From Solibacillus silvestris (GTDB lineage: Bacteria; Bacillota; Bacilli; Bacillales_A; Planococcaceae), in contig CP014609.1 of NCBI GenBank assembly GCA_001586195.1, positions 3,935,001 to 3,991,226 on the forward strand: 56,226 nucleotides of DNA, written 5' to 3'. Both the position numbers and the translations under genes were made by a program. Below, in pieces: positions 19,159 through 28,248 of this stretch. The notes under the pieces were generated by a model. That model had not been told where the DNA came from, made no database searches, and was given only the letters and a program-made list of their open reading frames with translations. Every line of letters starts with the position of its first letter. Positions within the stretch are counted from its first letter, which is position 1.

Positions 19159-21006
19159 ATGCAACTAACATTAACTTTTATTATTTTAGCAGTTACGATT
19201 CTTCTATTTACGACGAATCGATTGCGGGCAGATCTTGTCGCAGTAATGGCTTTATTATCATTTGTCATATTAAATATTTTGACACCCGCTGAAGCGCTGG
19301 CAGGGTTTTCGAATTCTGTCGTCATTATGATAGCTGGACTATTTGTTGTCGGGGCAGGTATTTTAAGGACGGGTCTTGCAGGAATGGCAGGAAACCTTCT
19401 TTTGAAATGGTCGGGGGATAATGAGCTCCGTCTCTTCATTTTGCTTCTTGTCATTGTCGCAATTGTCGGGGCGTTTATGAGCAATACAGGTACGGTTGCA
19501 TTAATGCTGCCGATTGTAGTTTCGATAGCAATCAGCATCAAAGTAAGCCCGTCCAAATTTTTAATGCCGCTTTCGTACATTGCGAGCATGTCGGGGCTGA
19601 TGACATTAATTGCATCGCCGACAAACCTGATTGCTTCGCAAACACTCGTTGATCACGGCTTTGAAAAACTAGGATTTTTTACGATAACTCCAATCGGAAT
19701 TATCGCAACGATTACCGTCATTATTTATTTAGTATTAGTACGCAATGTGCTGTTGCCGAATGAGGATAACCGTTCGCAATCAAGTGCGGGGTATAAGCTT
19801 TCTCCCAAAAAAATTGCCAAGGAATATGATTTACATGATAAATTGTTCCGCGTTGTCGTAAGCGAGCATTCGACCATTTCCGAACAAAAGCTTGCTGATT
19901 TGAAACTTCCGGCAACCTATCATATTTATATTATGAAAATAAAACACGGTGCTGTGCAGGAAGGGCTTAATTTACGGCCGATGACGTACCAGGAACTTGC
20001 GGGTCCGAATAGTGTTATTCATGTAGGAGATGAATTGTATGTTCAAGGTTTTGCCGATGATGTAGCACGGTTTGCCCATGATTTTGCGTTGACGGTTCAG
20101 CCGTTCGAAGATCATGCAAAAGAGCTCGTCACGAAAAAAATTGGTGTAGCGGAAGTATTGCTAACACCGCAGTCACGTCTTATTAAGGAATCTGTCAGTA
20201 AAATTGGGTTCCGTGAAAAGTACAATTTAAATATTCTGGGAATCAACCGTAAAGGTGACTACTTATTGAAAAACATGGCCGACCAGAAGCTGCGTTTTGG
20301 AGATGCGATTTTAGTGCAGGGAACATGGGATGAAATCGAGCTGTTGTCTCGAGAAACGCATGATGTTGTCGTAGTGGGGCAGCCACGCGAGTTAGCGGGA
20401 GCAATTGCAGCAAACGGAAAGGCTCCGATTGCTGGTATCATCATGCTGCTGATGATCGGACTCATGGTATTTGAAGTGTTTGACGCCGTAATTGCTGTAT
20501 TAATCGGGGCCGTTCTTATGATTATTACAGGCTGTCTGCGCAATATGGATGATGCTTACAGCAAAATGAACTTTGAAAGTATTGTGCTCGTAGCGGCAAT
20601 GCTTCCGATGGCGACAGCACTCGAGAAGACAGGGGGAATGACGATTCTCGCGGAAGGGATTATCAGTTTGCTCGGAGATTTCGGATCATATGGTGTATTG
20701 ATGGGGATTTATTTATTAACAGTTGTTTTCGGGCAATTTGTTAGTAATACTGCGACAGCGGTACTGTTTTCGCCGATTGCCATTACTGCAGCACTTGCTA
20801 TGGATGCGAACCCGTATACATTTATGATAGGGGTAGCAACTGCTGCGAGTATGGCATTTGCGACACCGATTGCATCTCCGACAAACTCTCTTGTATTAAC
20901 AGCGGGCGGCTATAAATTTATGGATTTCGTCAAAGTCGGTGTTCCATTACAGGTTATTATGTTTATCGTCATGATGATTGCAGTACCGTTGCTGTTTCCA
21001 TTTTAG
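19159..21006 (+). CDS. SLC13/ArsB-superfamily transporter with two RCK_C (TrkA_C) domains
   Basis: The start at 19159 is chosen because GAAAGGA lies seven bases before it. The in-frame ATG at 19096 would precede the likely transcription start. The 615-residue protein has two membrane halves (about 5-190 and 395-615) flanking two soluble TrkA_C/RCK_C domains (about 200-380). Helix-hairpin motifs SNTGTVALMLPI and SPTNLIASQ in the first half are mirrored by SNTATAVLFSPI and SPTNSLVLT in the second. This is the dicarboxylate/sulfate/anion symporter plan. The substrate is unresolved. It is alone on its transcript, ending at a hairpin shared with the convergent FAH gene. Confidence 0.82.
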   Translation: MQLTLTFIILAVTILLFTTNRLRADLVAVMALLSFVILNILTPAEALAGFSNSVVIMIAGLFVVGAGILRTGLAGMAGNLLLKWSGDNELRLFILLLVIVAIVGAFMSNTGTVALMLPIVVSIAISIKVSPSKFLMPLSYIASMSGLMTLIASPTNLIASQTLVDHGFEKLGFFTITPIGIIATITVIIYLVLVRNVLLPNEDNRSQSSAGYKLSPKKIAKEYDLHDKLFRVVVSEHSTISEQKLADLKLPATYHIYIMKIKHGAVQEGLNLRPMTYQELAGPNSVIHVGDELYVQGFADDVARFAHDFALTVQPFEDHAKELVTKKIGVAEVLLTPQSRLIKESVSKIGFREKYNLNILGINRKGDYLLKNMADQKLRFGDAILVQGTWDEIELLSRETHDVVVVGQPRELAGAIAANGKAPIAGIIMLLMIGLMVFEVFDAVIAVLIGAVLMIITGCLRNMDDAYSKMNFESIVLVAAMLPMATALEKTGGMTILAEGIISLLGDFGSYGVLMGIYLLTVVFGQFVSNTATAVLFSPIAITAALAMDANPYTFMIGVATAASMAFATPIASPTNSLVLTAGGYKFMDFVKVGVPLQVIMFIVMMIAVPLLFPF

Positions 21007-21017
21007 TCGGTATAAAG

Positions 21018-21053
21018 GAGGTATTTGAATGGGATTGTCATTCAAATACCTCT
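21018..21053. terminator. Bidirectional terminator between convergent genes
   Basis: GAGGTATTTGAAT (21018-21030) pairs perfectly with ATTCAAATACCTC (21040-21052). A A-rich and T-rich flanks suit both directions. Confidence 0.8.
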
Positions 21054-22016
21054 TTATTTTATTGTAACAGCCTGTACAATTTTATTTTCCTGTACGCCTA
21101 AATCAATGACACCATCTTCACTTTTAATTTCAAGGTGCATCACATCACCAGGCTGTAAATAGCCGTTATCTTTTTGAGAATTGTAGAACGCCTCTATTTT
21201 TTCTTCATAAGGGATGGAGTTATCATAAATGATTCCTAAAATCTCAGCATTCAGACGTAGACCTACACCAGCAGGAGTACCTGTTAAAACAAGGTCACCA
21301 GTTTTCAAATCAAAAATACTCGACATTTCGGTTAATGTTTCAGTCGGTTTAAACAATAGCTGATCTGTTTTCACCTGTTGACGCGTTTCACCATTTACAG
21401 ATAAATGGAGCTCTAGCCTTTCTAAATAATCAATTTCGCCGTCTTCCAGTAAATAAATATACGGTCCAGTAGGGCAGAAGCCGCGGTAGCTTTTTCCTTT
21501 AAACCATTGTTGTTCAACGATTTGTACATCCCGTGCGGAAACGTCATTCGTAATAACGAAACCTGCTATATAATCTTTTAAATTATGATCCGTCACTACA
21601 ACCGCTTCCGTTACATCCTGCTTCATAATAATGCCTAGCTCAATTTCATAGTCGAGTAAGCGAACATGTGCAGGGCATACGATATTTGCTGTTGCAGAAG
21701 TTAACGTACTTGGTGCCTTAGTAAATAGTAGATTATATGGCGGCTTTTGCTGTGAAAAACCGGCTTCGATACGGTGTGCGCTGTAGTTTGTACCCTGACA
21801 GTAAATATTTGCATCATCTGTTACAGGCGAAAGAATGGTAATGTCAGATTGATTGACGATTTGACCTGTTTGTTTGGCAGTAACTACATCCTCCATGCCC
21901 GTTGTTAAAATATCCCGTAATGTTCGGTAAGAACCATTGACTATATAAAGTTCATCCTCTAAAACACCCCATTGAATCGCATCATCTTGCTGAAAACGTA
22001 CTAATTTAATTCCCAT
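21054..22016 (-). CDS. FAH-family hydrolase or decarboxylase, second copy
   Basis: A 320-residue FAH-fold protein. The catalytic domain (about 75-318) shows YCQGTNYSAH, the metal ligands in LLDYEIELGII, TNDVSARD, FCPTGPYI and LTGTPAGVGL. It is clearly diverged from the gentisate-module FAH protein and has an insertion of about 25 residues near 255-285. It is the last gene of a minus-strand group (regulator, MFS transporter, this gene) that sits back to back with the large catabolic island, so it probably acts on an oxo-acid made there. Options include acylpyruvate hydrolase and 4-oxalocrotonate-type decarboxylase. The reaction cannot be fixed from sequence. AGGAGGG lies before the ATG. Confidence 0.8.
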   Translation of the reverse strand: MGIKLVRFQQDDAIQWGVLEDELYIVNGSYRTLRDILTTGMEDVVTAKQTGQIVNQSDITILSPVTDDANIYCQGTNYSAHRIEAGFSQQKPPYNLLFTKAPSTLTSATANIVCPAHVRLLDYEIELGIIMKQDVTEAVVVTDHNLKDYIAGFVITNDVSARDVQIVEQQWFKGKSYRGFCPTGPYIYLLEDGEIDYLERLELHLSVNGETRQQVKTDQLLFKPTETLTEMSSIFDLKTGDLVLTGTPAGVGLRLNAEILGIIYDNSIPYEEKIEAFYNSQKDNGYLQPGDVMHLEIKSEDGVIDLGVQENKIVQAVTIK

Positions 22017-22135
22017 TGAAACCCCTCCTAAAATAGTGAAGTACCGTAATTGTAATTAAAAAAGTAAAAAATAGTTAGTTGTTAATTAATGGATTTATAT
22101 GGGGAAATCAATAAAAACTTATGAAAAAATAAAAC

Positions 22136-22178
22136 AAAGGCTGTTCAACTATGAGGTAAACTCATAGGAACAGCCTTT
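22136..22178 (-). terminator. Terminator of the MFS transporter gene
   Basis: AAAGGCTGTTC (22136-22146) pairs perfectly with GAACAGCCTTT (22168-22178), with an inner TATGAG / CTCATA stem. On the minus strand it directly follows the transporter stop. Confidence 0.82.
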
Positions 22179-22185
22179 TAATAGG

Positions 22186-23394
22186 CTAAGCAACTTCAGT
22201 CTGACCTTCACTTTCATGAATGGGAAGGGGGGATTTTCTTGTTGCAATAACCGCCCAGACAATGGCTAAAATAAACAGACCGATAGAAGATACAAGTAAA
22301 GTAGAACGCCCGCCTTCTAAGCCGAAAATACCTAAAAGAGTGGCAAACATGTAAGGGCTCACAATACCGCCCAAACCTTGACCGGCAGCAGCGATACCGA
22401 CATAGGAAATCCCTTTTGCCAAGTTAGATAACTCCGATACACGTGCTAATACGCCGGGTAGAACGATTCCCAAGCCCATGCCGCCAAGTACACTTGCTAC
22501 AAAGATCATCGTTAGACTACCTACTGCAGAACACCATAAAATACCCGTAGCTGTTAACAGTACACCTAGTGGTACGATCATGTTTGGCAACATAGAACGC
22601 AATCTGCCGAAGATGAAGCCTGTTATTAATGTACCTGTTGTAAAGAGCGATATTGCCAAACCAGCTTCCGTCGCATTTCCTAAACCTTCAGTTTGAATAA
22701 TGATTGATATATTTGTTACATAGCCAAAAATGAATGCTGAAAAAATGATCTGTCCAATTGTAAAGCCGTAAACTGTTTTAGGTGCTTTAAATAAAACATC
22801 TTTAATTGACGCGTTTGGTACATCCTGTTTTTTCGGTTCCGGTAAAAACATGAACGTAATAGCTAAAATCCAAATAGGGAATAAGTACACTAGGAATCCA
22901 TAATTCCAACCATAAGAGTCTGCCAGCATACCACCAACTACTTGGAAGAAGATTGCACCAACACATGCGATTGTCGATGTACCGAATCCGATCAGGAAAT
23001 CACGTTCACGGCCATCAAAGAAACCAGTAATAATATCAATGGATAAAGGTAAAGTGATACCAACACCAAGGCCTAAAATACCACGGAAAACAATAATTGC
23101 GAATAGATTGCTTAAGAAGAATGGCATGATTCCGCCAATGATGAATAAGATTAACCCGGTCGTTAATAATGCACGTTTTGAAAATTTATTCGCTAGCTTA
23201 CCATAGAAAAGGGAAGGGAAAATTTGAAGCAACCCGGGTATTGTCGCAATTAACATAACAGTAGTAGGGCTGAACTCCGGGAAGGCTACAATAAGGTCTG
23301 CCATAATCGATCCAGCTACACCAGCAGCTACGTCTTGGAAGGCAATCAGGACAATTAAAAACTTTAAAAAACCTCTGTTGGATGTTGGAAACAT
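22186..23394 (-). CDS. Major facilitator superfamily transporter
   Basis: A 402-residue membrane protein with about 12 hydrophobic segments and the MFS loop motif between helices 2 and 3 (YGKLANKFSKRALL), echoed in the second half (FGRLRSML). It is of the drug:H+/aromatic acid type, most likely an importer or exporter for a substrate or intermediate of the neighbouring catabolic genes. It lies between the regulator gene (274 bases upstream) and the FAH gene on the same strand. Its upstream region holds a sequence resembling the palindrome in front of the regulator. Substrate unknown. Confidence 0.82.
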   Translation of the reverse strand: MFPTSNRGFLKFLIVLIAFQDVAAGVAGSIMADLIVAFPEFSPTTVMLIATIPGLLQIFPSLFYGKLANKFSKRALLTTGLILFIIGGIMPFFLSNLFAIIVFRGILGLGVGITLPLSIDIITGFFDGRERDFLIGFGTSTIACVGAIFFQVVGGMLADSYGWNYGFLVYLFPIWILAITFMFLPEPKKQDVPNASIKDVLFKAPKTVYGFTIGQIIFSAFIFGYVTNISIIIQTEGLGNATEAGLAISLFTTGTLITGFIFGRLRSMLPNMIVPLGVLLTATGILWCSAVGSLTMIFVASVLGGMGLGIVLPGVLARVSELSNLAKGISYVGIAAAGQGLGGIVSPYMFATLLGIFGLEGGRSTLLVSSIGLFILAIVWAVIATRKSPLPIHESEGQTEVA

Positions 23395-23470
23395 GAAATA
23401 CCCCCTAATTTTTTATTTATTTGGAACTTAAAAACACAGCATGTTGTGCAAAATACCTCCTCAATCGATT

Positions 23471-23489
23471 GAATATTCAGATATTATCA
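23471..23489. promoter_or_regulatory. Candidate regulator half-site upstream of the MFS gene
   Basis: GAATATTCAGATATTATC resembles GAATATTCGGAATATTATC at 25507-25525, which lies in front of the XylR_N-PucR regulator gene. The same spacer has two similar segments, TACGGAAAAGTATT at 23521 and TACCGGAAAAATATT at about 23559. Function is inferred only from resemblance and position. Confidence 0.3.
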
Positions 23490-23667
23490 TGTAAGCCCTT
23501 TCACAGGAACGATAATAATTTACGGAAAAGTATTTTCTAATTAAACAAAAATTGTTAAATACCGGAAAAATATTGTTGGCCGAATCAGCTTTTGACGTAT
23601 GAAATTAACAATTAATAAAAAAAGTACAAAACTACGGAAATTCCGCTGTTTTGTACTAGAAATTCGG

Positions 23668-25494
23668 TTATTCTATTTCAATTTCACCTAGAACGATTAA
23701 CGACTCAATTAAAAGAATTAATTCAAAAAGATTTTTTGAGCTGCGCAGGTTCCGGTCAAGCAGTTCCTCAATTTTTTGAATACGGTAAACAAGCCCGCTC
23801 ATCGATAAATTCAAGTCAACCATTGTCAGATTAAGGTTTCCGTTATGATTTAAAAATGTGTATAAAGTCTTCAAAAATTCGTCTCTTTTATTTGGTTTTA
23901 ATGACAAAATAGGATCCAGCTCACGTTGGGCCAATTTCACAATAATATCGCTGTTTTGATGGTTAATTAATGAGCCAAGTATATTCGTATTTTCAAAATA
24001 TACGATTGTATCTCGCTTATTGATATTTAAAGACGAAATTGCCTGGCGATGTGCTTCCGCAATGTCATCAATATCATTAATTACGCGGCTTAAACCAATG
24101 CGGAAATCATAATTTCTGAATTTACGCTGTAAGTGCTTCAATATATTTTGATAAATATCCTCGGTATCATCCTTTTTAGGGAACAGAAATACAATTTCAT
24201 CCTGGAATTCTGTAATGAAAATAGACGTTTGATGCATTTCCAAATAGACGATGACGGACTGAATAATTTTAGAAATAGTGGAAGCTTCATGAACAGGTAT
24301 CCCCTTTTTGGAGACGCCAAGATTGCCGATATAAAAATCTTCATTAAGATCAATTTGTAGGAGGTAACTGCGGCTGATCATACTTTTCTTCGAAGTATAC
24401 TGCTGCTGCAGTAACTGTTCAAAAAAGTATGCTTTAATATTTTCAGTCGCTTCCAGACTCGATTTTTCATTTAAATAGCAGAGGGAGATGGAAACGGCTG
24501 AGCGTTGTAAATAATGCATTTCTTCTTTATAATTCGTATCCTTCGAAAAATAGATGAAGGAAATATAACCAATAATTTGCTTCTGTACGATAATCGGACT
24601 AATTAGCCGCGTATGATTCGGACAATCTACCTGACTTGGCTGCATAGGGTCGATTGGCTGAATTAAAATTTTTCCTGACTTTGTTTGGGGCATTTGCTGA
24701 ATAAAGTCCTCTTTAATAAATTCCAGCTGTTCCTGTGTCATCCCAATCGAGTGATGTGTATTAAAGCTTAAGTCCTGTACGATAGCAGGTATGTTCAGCG
24801 TATTGTAAATTGTTTCTAAAATCTGGTCGATGTGCATTCCCTGTGAAATACCAAGTGTTAGGTTGTTATGGAAAGTTGATACTTTTTCTGTATGTTTCTT
24901 CTCTTCGAAAAGCTCCATATATGTTTTGTTCAAATCATCAATCATCCGTGTCTGACTAATTTTCCTTAAGTCGGCTTGAGTTTCGGGATCCCAGTGCTCC
25001 AACATGCGCATTTCAAATGCACAATGTTCATCGCCCTTGGCACGGCACGTCATTTCTACAATATATACTTCTTTTTTCGTTAAATAAGAGGTATAGCCAC
25101 TTGAATAACCGGCCAGTGTATGGCAAATACAGGAATCACTTTGACTGAAATGTTTCAGGTGTTCTTCAACTTCATAAGAATTTACCCAAATTCCTTTAGC
25201 GTACATATACTTCACCGTATCATCTGGGTTTAAATGTAAAACTCTTTCTGAAAGAAGATCCGTAATTTGCCCGGAAGCAAGGTGGTATCCGACAGCACTA
25301 TTTAATTTTTCGGTTAATGTGAGTGGTAAATAATCAACTTCTTTGGCATGAGTGATACCGATATTCCAGCCATAACGCTGTAAAAAAAATTTTGCGTATT
25401 CCAGGCCTAAGCTTTCAATCAGTTCTTTCCTTAAAATTCCAAATGTATTAGTTGTAGTATACAACGCTTTATCTACATAAGATGAGCCAGCCAT
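23668..25494 (-). CDS. Aromatic-sensing regulator: XylR_N + V4R + PucR-type helix-turn-helix
   Basis: A 608-residue cytoplasmic regulator. Residues about 10-115 look like the XylR N-terminal sensor fold (YAKFFLQRYGWNIGITHA). Residues about 115-175 show the V4R pattern with clustered Cys (SCICHTLAGYSSGY, CRAKGDEHCAFEM). A linker coiled coil (about 180-215) and a GAF-like segment (about 220-350) follow. A CdaR/GGDEF-like region precedes the C-terminal PucR HTH_30 (about 545-605: LNLTMVDLNLSMSGLVYRIQKI). In Proteobacteria the XylR_N-V4R pair drives sigma-54 ATPases. Here it is joined to a different output. Position, divergent from the island, suggests an activator responding to its substrate. 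Confidence 0.8.
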   Translation of the reverse strand: MAGSSYVDKALYTTTNTFGILRKELIESLGLEYAKFFLQRYGWNIGITHAKEVDYLPLTLTEKLNSAVGYHLASGQITDLLSERVLHLNPDDTVKYMYAKGIWVNSYEVEEHLKHFSQSDSCICHTLAGYSSGYTSYLTKKEVYIVEMTCRAKGDEHCAFEMRMLEHWDPETQADLRKISQTRMIDDLNKTYMELFEEKKHTEKVSTFHNNLTLGISQGMHIDQILETIYNTLNIPAIVQDLSFNTHHSIGMTQEQLEFIKEDFIQQMPQTKSGKILIQPIDPMQPSQVDCPNHTRLISPIIVQKQIIGYISFIYFSKDTNYKEEMHYLQRSAVSISLCYLNEKSSLEATENIKAYFFEQLLQQQYTSKKSMISRSYLLQIDLNEDFYIGNLGVSKKGIPVHEASTISKIIQSVIVYLEMHQTSIFITEFQDEIVFLFPKKDDTEDIYQNILKHLQRKFRNYDFRIGLSRVINDIDDIAEAHRQAISSLNINKRDTIVYFENTNILGSLINHQNSDIIVKLAQRELDPILSLKPNKRDEFLKTLYTFLNHNGNLNLTMVDLNLSMSGLVYRIQKIEELLDRNLRSSKNLFELILLIESLIVLGEIEIE

Positions 25495-25940
25495 TTTAAA
25501 CCTCCTGAATATTCGGAATATTATCTATTTTAAAATGAAACATACCATACTTTACATAGAAATGAGAAGATACTTTTTGATATTTATTAAAAATTAGTAA
25601 AGAAATTACTATTTTCAACTTAATATTATTTTCTATAAAAAACTTAAATTTGGTCTGTTATTCCTGCTTTTTGTAATATAACTAAAGGGAATTATTATGT
25701 TGGAAAGTGGCTTTATACAGAAAAACGTTTATTTTAATTTGAAAATCGTTTTCCATAAAGATGAAACAAAAAGATTTGCACAATCCATAAAAACCGTATT
25801 TTTTATACGAGTGGACGTTTGCTGTCTGATCAAGATTCGTTAATTTTTACTTATATTTGATTGTAAATTCCATAGATATTCACCATATTATTCGAAATTT
25901 AAAACCGTAATATTGGATTTAACAAATATAAGGAGTTGAA
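25495..25940. other. Divergent control region of the catabolic island
   Basis: This is 446 bases, very AT-rich, with no credible gene. It contains a 15-base palindrome at 25508-25522, the regulator's ribosome site and the AGGAG of the first monooxygenase gene. I could not find a convincing sigma-A promoter for the plus-strand genes, which fits dependence on an activator. Confidence 0.55.
25508..25522. promoter_or_regulatory. Palindromic candidate operator
   Basis: AATATTC-G-GAATATT is a 7+1+7 palindrome 13 bases upstream of the XylR_N-PucR regulator start, in position for autoregulation or for control of the divergent genes. Confidence 0.45.
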
Positions 25941-27143
25941 ATGATGACGACAGCGCTTACAGAAAGACAAATTGAAGTAATGAATAAAATGCAGGAGATT
26001 GCAGCGAATGTTCGTAAACGTGTTAAGGAAACAGAGGAGATTAGAAGAATACCAGAAGCGACAATGCAGGAATTGAAAGATTCTGGCTTAATGTATATTT
26101 TACGTCCGGAACGATACGGCGGTTTGCAGGCAAGTGTCGAAACTTACAGCCAGGTCATTATTGAACTATCGAAAGCATGTGCTTCAACTGGATGGATTGC
26201 TTCTCTATGTGCGATACGCGATATTATGGTGGCGGAATCATTCAATGAAAAGGCACACTTGGAAATTTTCTCTGACAATCCGCAAGATGTATTATTTGCG
26301 GGTGTTTACGAACCACGATCTTGTACGGTCCGTAAAGTGGAAGGCGGTTACCTTGTAGAGGAAGGTCACTGGATGTTCTGTTCTGGTTCACTGCATGCGA
26401 CGTGGGGTTACTTTGGCATGTATACAAAAGATGAGAACGACAACATTTTAGAGCAGCTGTTAATGACAGTGCCATTTGATGTACTGGAAATTGAAGATGA
26501 CTGGCACACACTAGGTCTTCGTGGAACGGGCAGTAATGCTGTGAGAATGAAAAACGTCTTCGTACCGGAACACCGTGTTACATCATTTGTGAAAATTTTA
26601 GACGGAGATTTCCAGTCACCGCATTTACGCGATATTCCGTTATATAATTCTGCATTATTCCCATGTTTAATTTTATCTTTAGGTTTACCAGGTCTAGGTG
26701 TTGTAAAAGAGATGCTCGATAATTTTAAACAATCATTGCCTTATCGTACCGCTCAGCATATGGGTGTGAAAATGATTAAAGATGCGGCGAGCACACATCA
26801 TTTATTAGCAACAGCCGAGTTAAAAGTAGAAACTGCTGAACTTTACTTTATGAATTTAGCAAAATCGATTGATGAGTGGGCAGCAAAAGGGGAGATTATG
26901 CCAAAAGATTTACGTCTGAAAGCGTTGGCGGATATTGGCTACGCAAATGAAATGCTGAATGACGCGGTTCAGGCAATTTTAAGAGCGAGCGGATCCGGCT
27001 TTGTGTATGATGCGAGCCCGATGCAACGTCTCCTTCGTGATTTCTTAACATTAAACTCCCACCGTTCATTGTCACCGGTTATTACGAGAGAAAACTATGG
27101 CAGACAATTAGCAGGTTTACAGCCAAATCAGATTCGTTATTAA
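25941..27143 (+). CDS. Acyl-CoA-dehydrogenase-fold flavin monooxygenase, oxygenase component (module A)
   Basis: A 400-residue group D flavin monooxygenase oxygenase, similar in layout to HsaA and 4-hydroxyphenylacetate hydroxylase C2. There is an N-terminal helical domain (about 1-115, with LRPERYGGLQA and STGWIASL), a middle beta domain (about 116-225, with LRGTGSNAVRMKNVFVP) and a C-terminal four-helix bundle. It would take reduced flavin from the reductase at 33810 and hydroxylate a phenol ortho to its hydroxyl, giving a catechol for the next gene's dioxygenase. True acyl-CoA dehydrogenase activity is unlikely given the catechol-pathway neighbours. ATG codons at 25941 and 25944 both have AGGAG in range. 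A paralogue lies at 31548. Confidence 0.85.
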   Translation: MMTTALTERQIEVMNKMQEIAANVRKRVKETEEIRRIPEATMQELKDSGLMYILRPERYGGLQASVETYSQVIIELSKACASTGWIASLCAIRDIMVAESFNEKAHLEIFSDNPQDVLFAGVYEPRSCTVRKVEGGYLVEEGHWMFCSGSLHATWGYFGMYTKDENDNILEQLLMTVPFDVLEIEDDWHTLGLRGTGSNAVRMKNVFVPEHRVTSFVKILDGDFQSPHLRDIPLYNSALFPCLILSLGLPGLGVVKEMLDNFKQSLPYRTAQHMGVKMIKDAASTHHLLATAELKVETAELYFMNLAKSIDEWAAKGEIMPKDLRLKALADIGYANEMLNDAVQAILRASGSGFVYDASPMQRLLRDFLTLNSHRSLSPVITRENYGRQLAGLQPNQIRY

Positions 27144-27244
27144 GTAAATATTTACGGATTTTTCAGAAAAAACAAAAAAGTTTTCTTGTAGTTTGATAGT
27201 TGTGAAGTAAAGTACAGTTACTTTTAAGTAAGGGGGCTAAGTGA

Positions 27245-28237
27245 ATGAAACAAGCAATAGCAAAATTAGGGTATGTCGCATTACAGTCTTCGAATGTGGA
27301 AGCATCATTGCATTTTTTCCAAGATGTTATCGGCCTTGAGCTAACAGAACAGATTGGAGATACGTATTATTTACGGGCGTGGGGAGACTTCCAACACCAT
27401 ACACTGTCCATTGCGCCAGGTGAAGCAGGTCGAGTAACCCATATCGGTTTCCGTACAAAGCGCAGAGAGGATGTTGCTTTATTTGCGGATCAATTAGGCG
27501 GCAAAGGTTATGAAATTGAGCATATCGCCGCTTGGACAACACCAGGAATCGGTGAAGCAATCCGTTTTACGGCACCATCGGGTCATCGGCTGGAGCTTTA
27601 CTATGATATTGAAAAACCGGTTGTGGAAGAAAGCCGTCGCTCTGTTCTGAAAAACCAAACTTATAAATCATACAACAAGGGCGCTTCTCCTCGACGTCTT
27701 GACCACGTTAATATTCATACGGATGCGGATTCAAGTGTCACTTATAAATTCTTCACGGAAGAACTTGGTTTCCGGATCAATGAATGCGTTGAAACAGAAG
27801 AAGGGGATATTTTAGCCGGCTGGATGAGTGTAACACCATTAGTACATGATGTCGCTTTAGTATCTCATGAAAAACTTGAAACAACAGCGCGATTCCATCA
27901 CATTTCTTACTGGCAGGATAACTCAGGCGATTTACTGCGAGCTGCGGATATTTGCAAGGAGCACGGTCTGCAAATTATAGGACCTGGAAAACATAGCATT
28001 TCACAAGCAATTTACTTATATGTAATTGATCCTGGAAGTGGTTGCAGAGTGGAACTGTTTACAGGGGGTTATTTAATTTTCGAGCCGGACTGGGAAACAG
28101 TCGTATGGCGTCCCGAAGAACGTGCATTTGGAAACACTTATTGGGGGGACAGCATTACAGGTAATCCGCTTATCGTGCCAACAATTGATGCCACAGGGAT
28201 TAAAGAGACAAAAGCAGTTCCAGCATTAGAAGTATAG
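27245..28237 (+). CDS. Extradiol catechol 2,3-dioxygenase, VOC type I (module A)
   Basis: A 330-residue two-domain vicinal-oxygen-chelate protein. The Fe(II) facial triad is His154 (RRLDHVNIHT), His218 or His219 (RFHHISYW) and Glu270 (GCRVELF), in the order known for XylE/BphC/HsaC. It should cleave a substituted catechol next to its hydroxyls (meta cleavage). About 30 residues beyond the usual end carry FEPDW and AFGNTYWGDS, also seen in the paralogues at 32789 and 41094. The alpha/beta hydrolase gene starts 11 bases downstream, so ring cleavage and hydrolysis are coupled. Confidence 0.92.
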   Translation: MKQAIAKLGYVALQSSNVEASLHFFQDVIGLELTEQIGDTYYLRAWGDFQHHTLSIAPGEAGRVTHIGFRTKRREDVALFADQLGGKGYEIEHIAAWTTPGIGEAIRFTAPSGHRLELYYDIEKPVVEESRRSVLKNQTYKSYNKGASPRRLDHVNIHTDADSSVTYKFFTEELGFRINECVETEEGDILAGWMSVTPLVHDVALVSHEKLETTARFHHISYWQDNSGDLLRAADICKEHGLQIIGPGKHSISQAIYLYVIDPGSGCRVELFTGGYLIFEPDWETVVWRPEERAFGNTYWGDSITGNPLIVPTIDATGIKETKAVPALEV

Positions 28238-28248
28238 GAGGACGGAAA

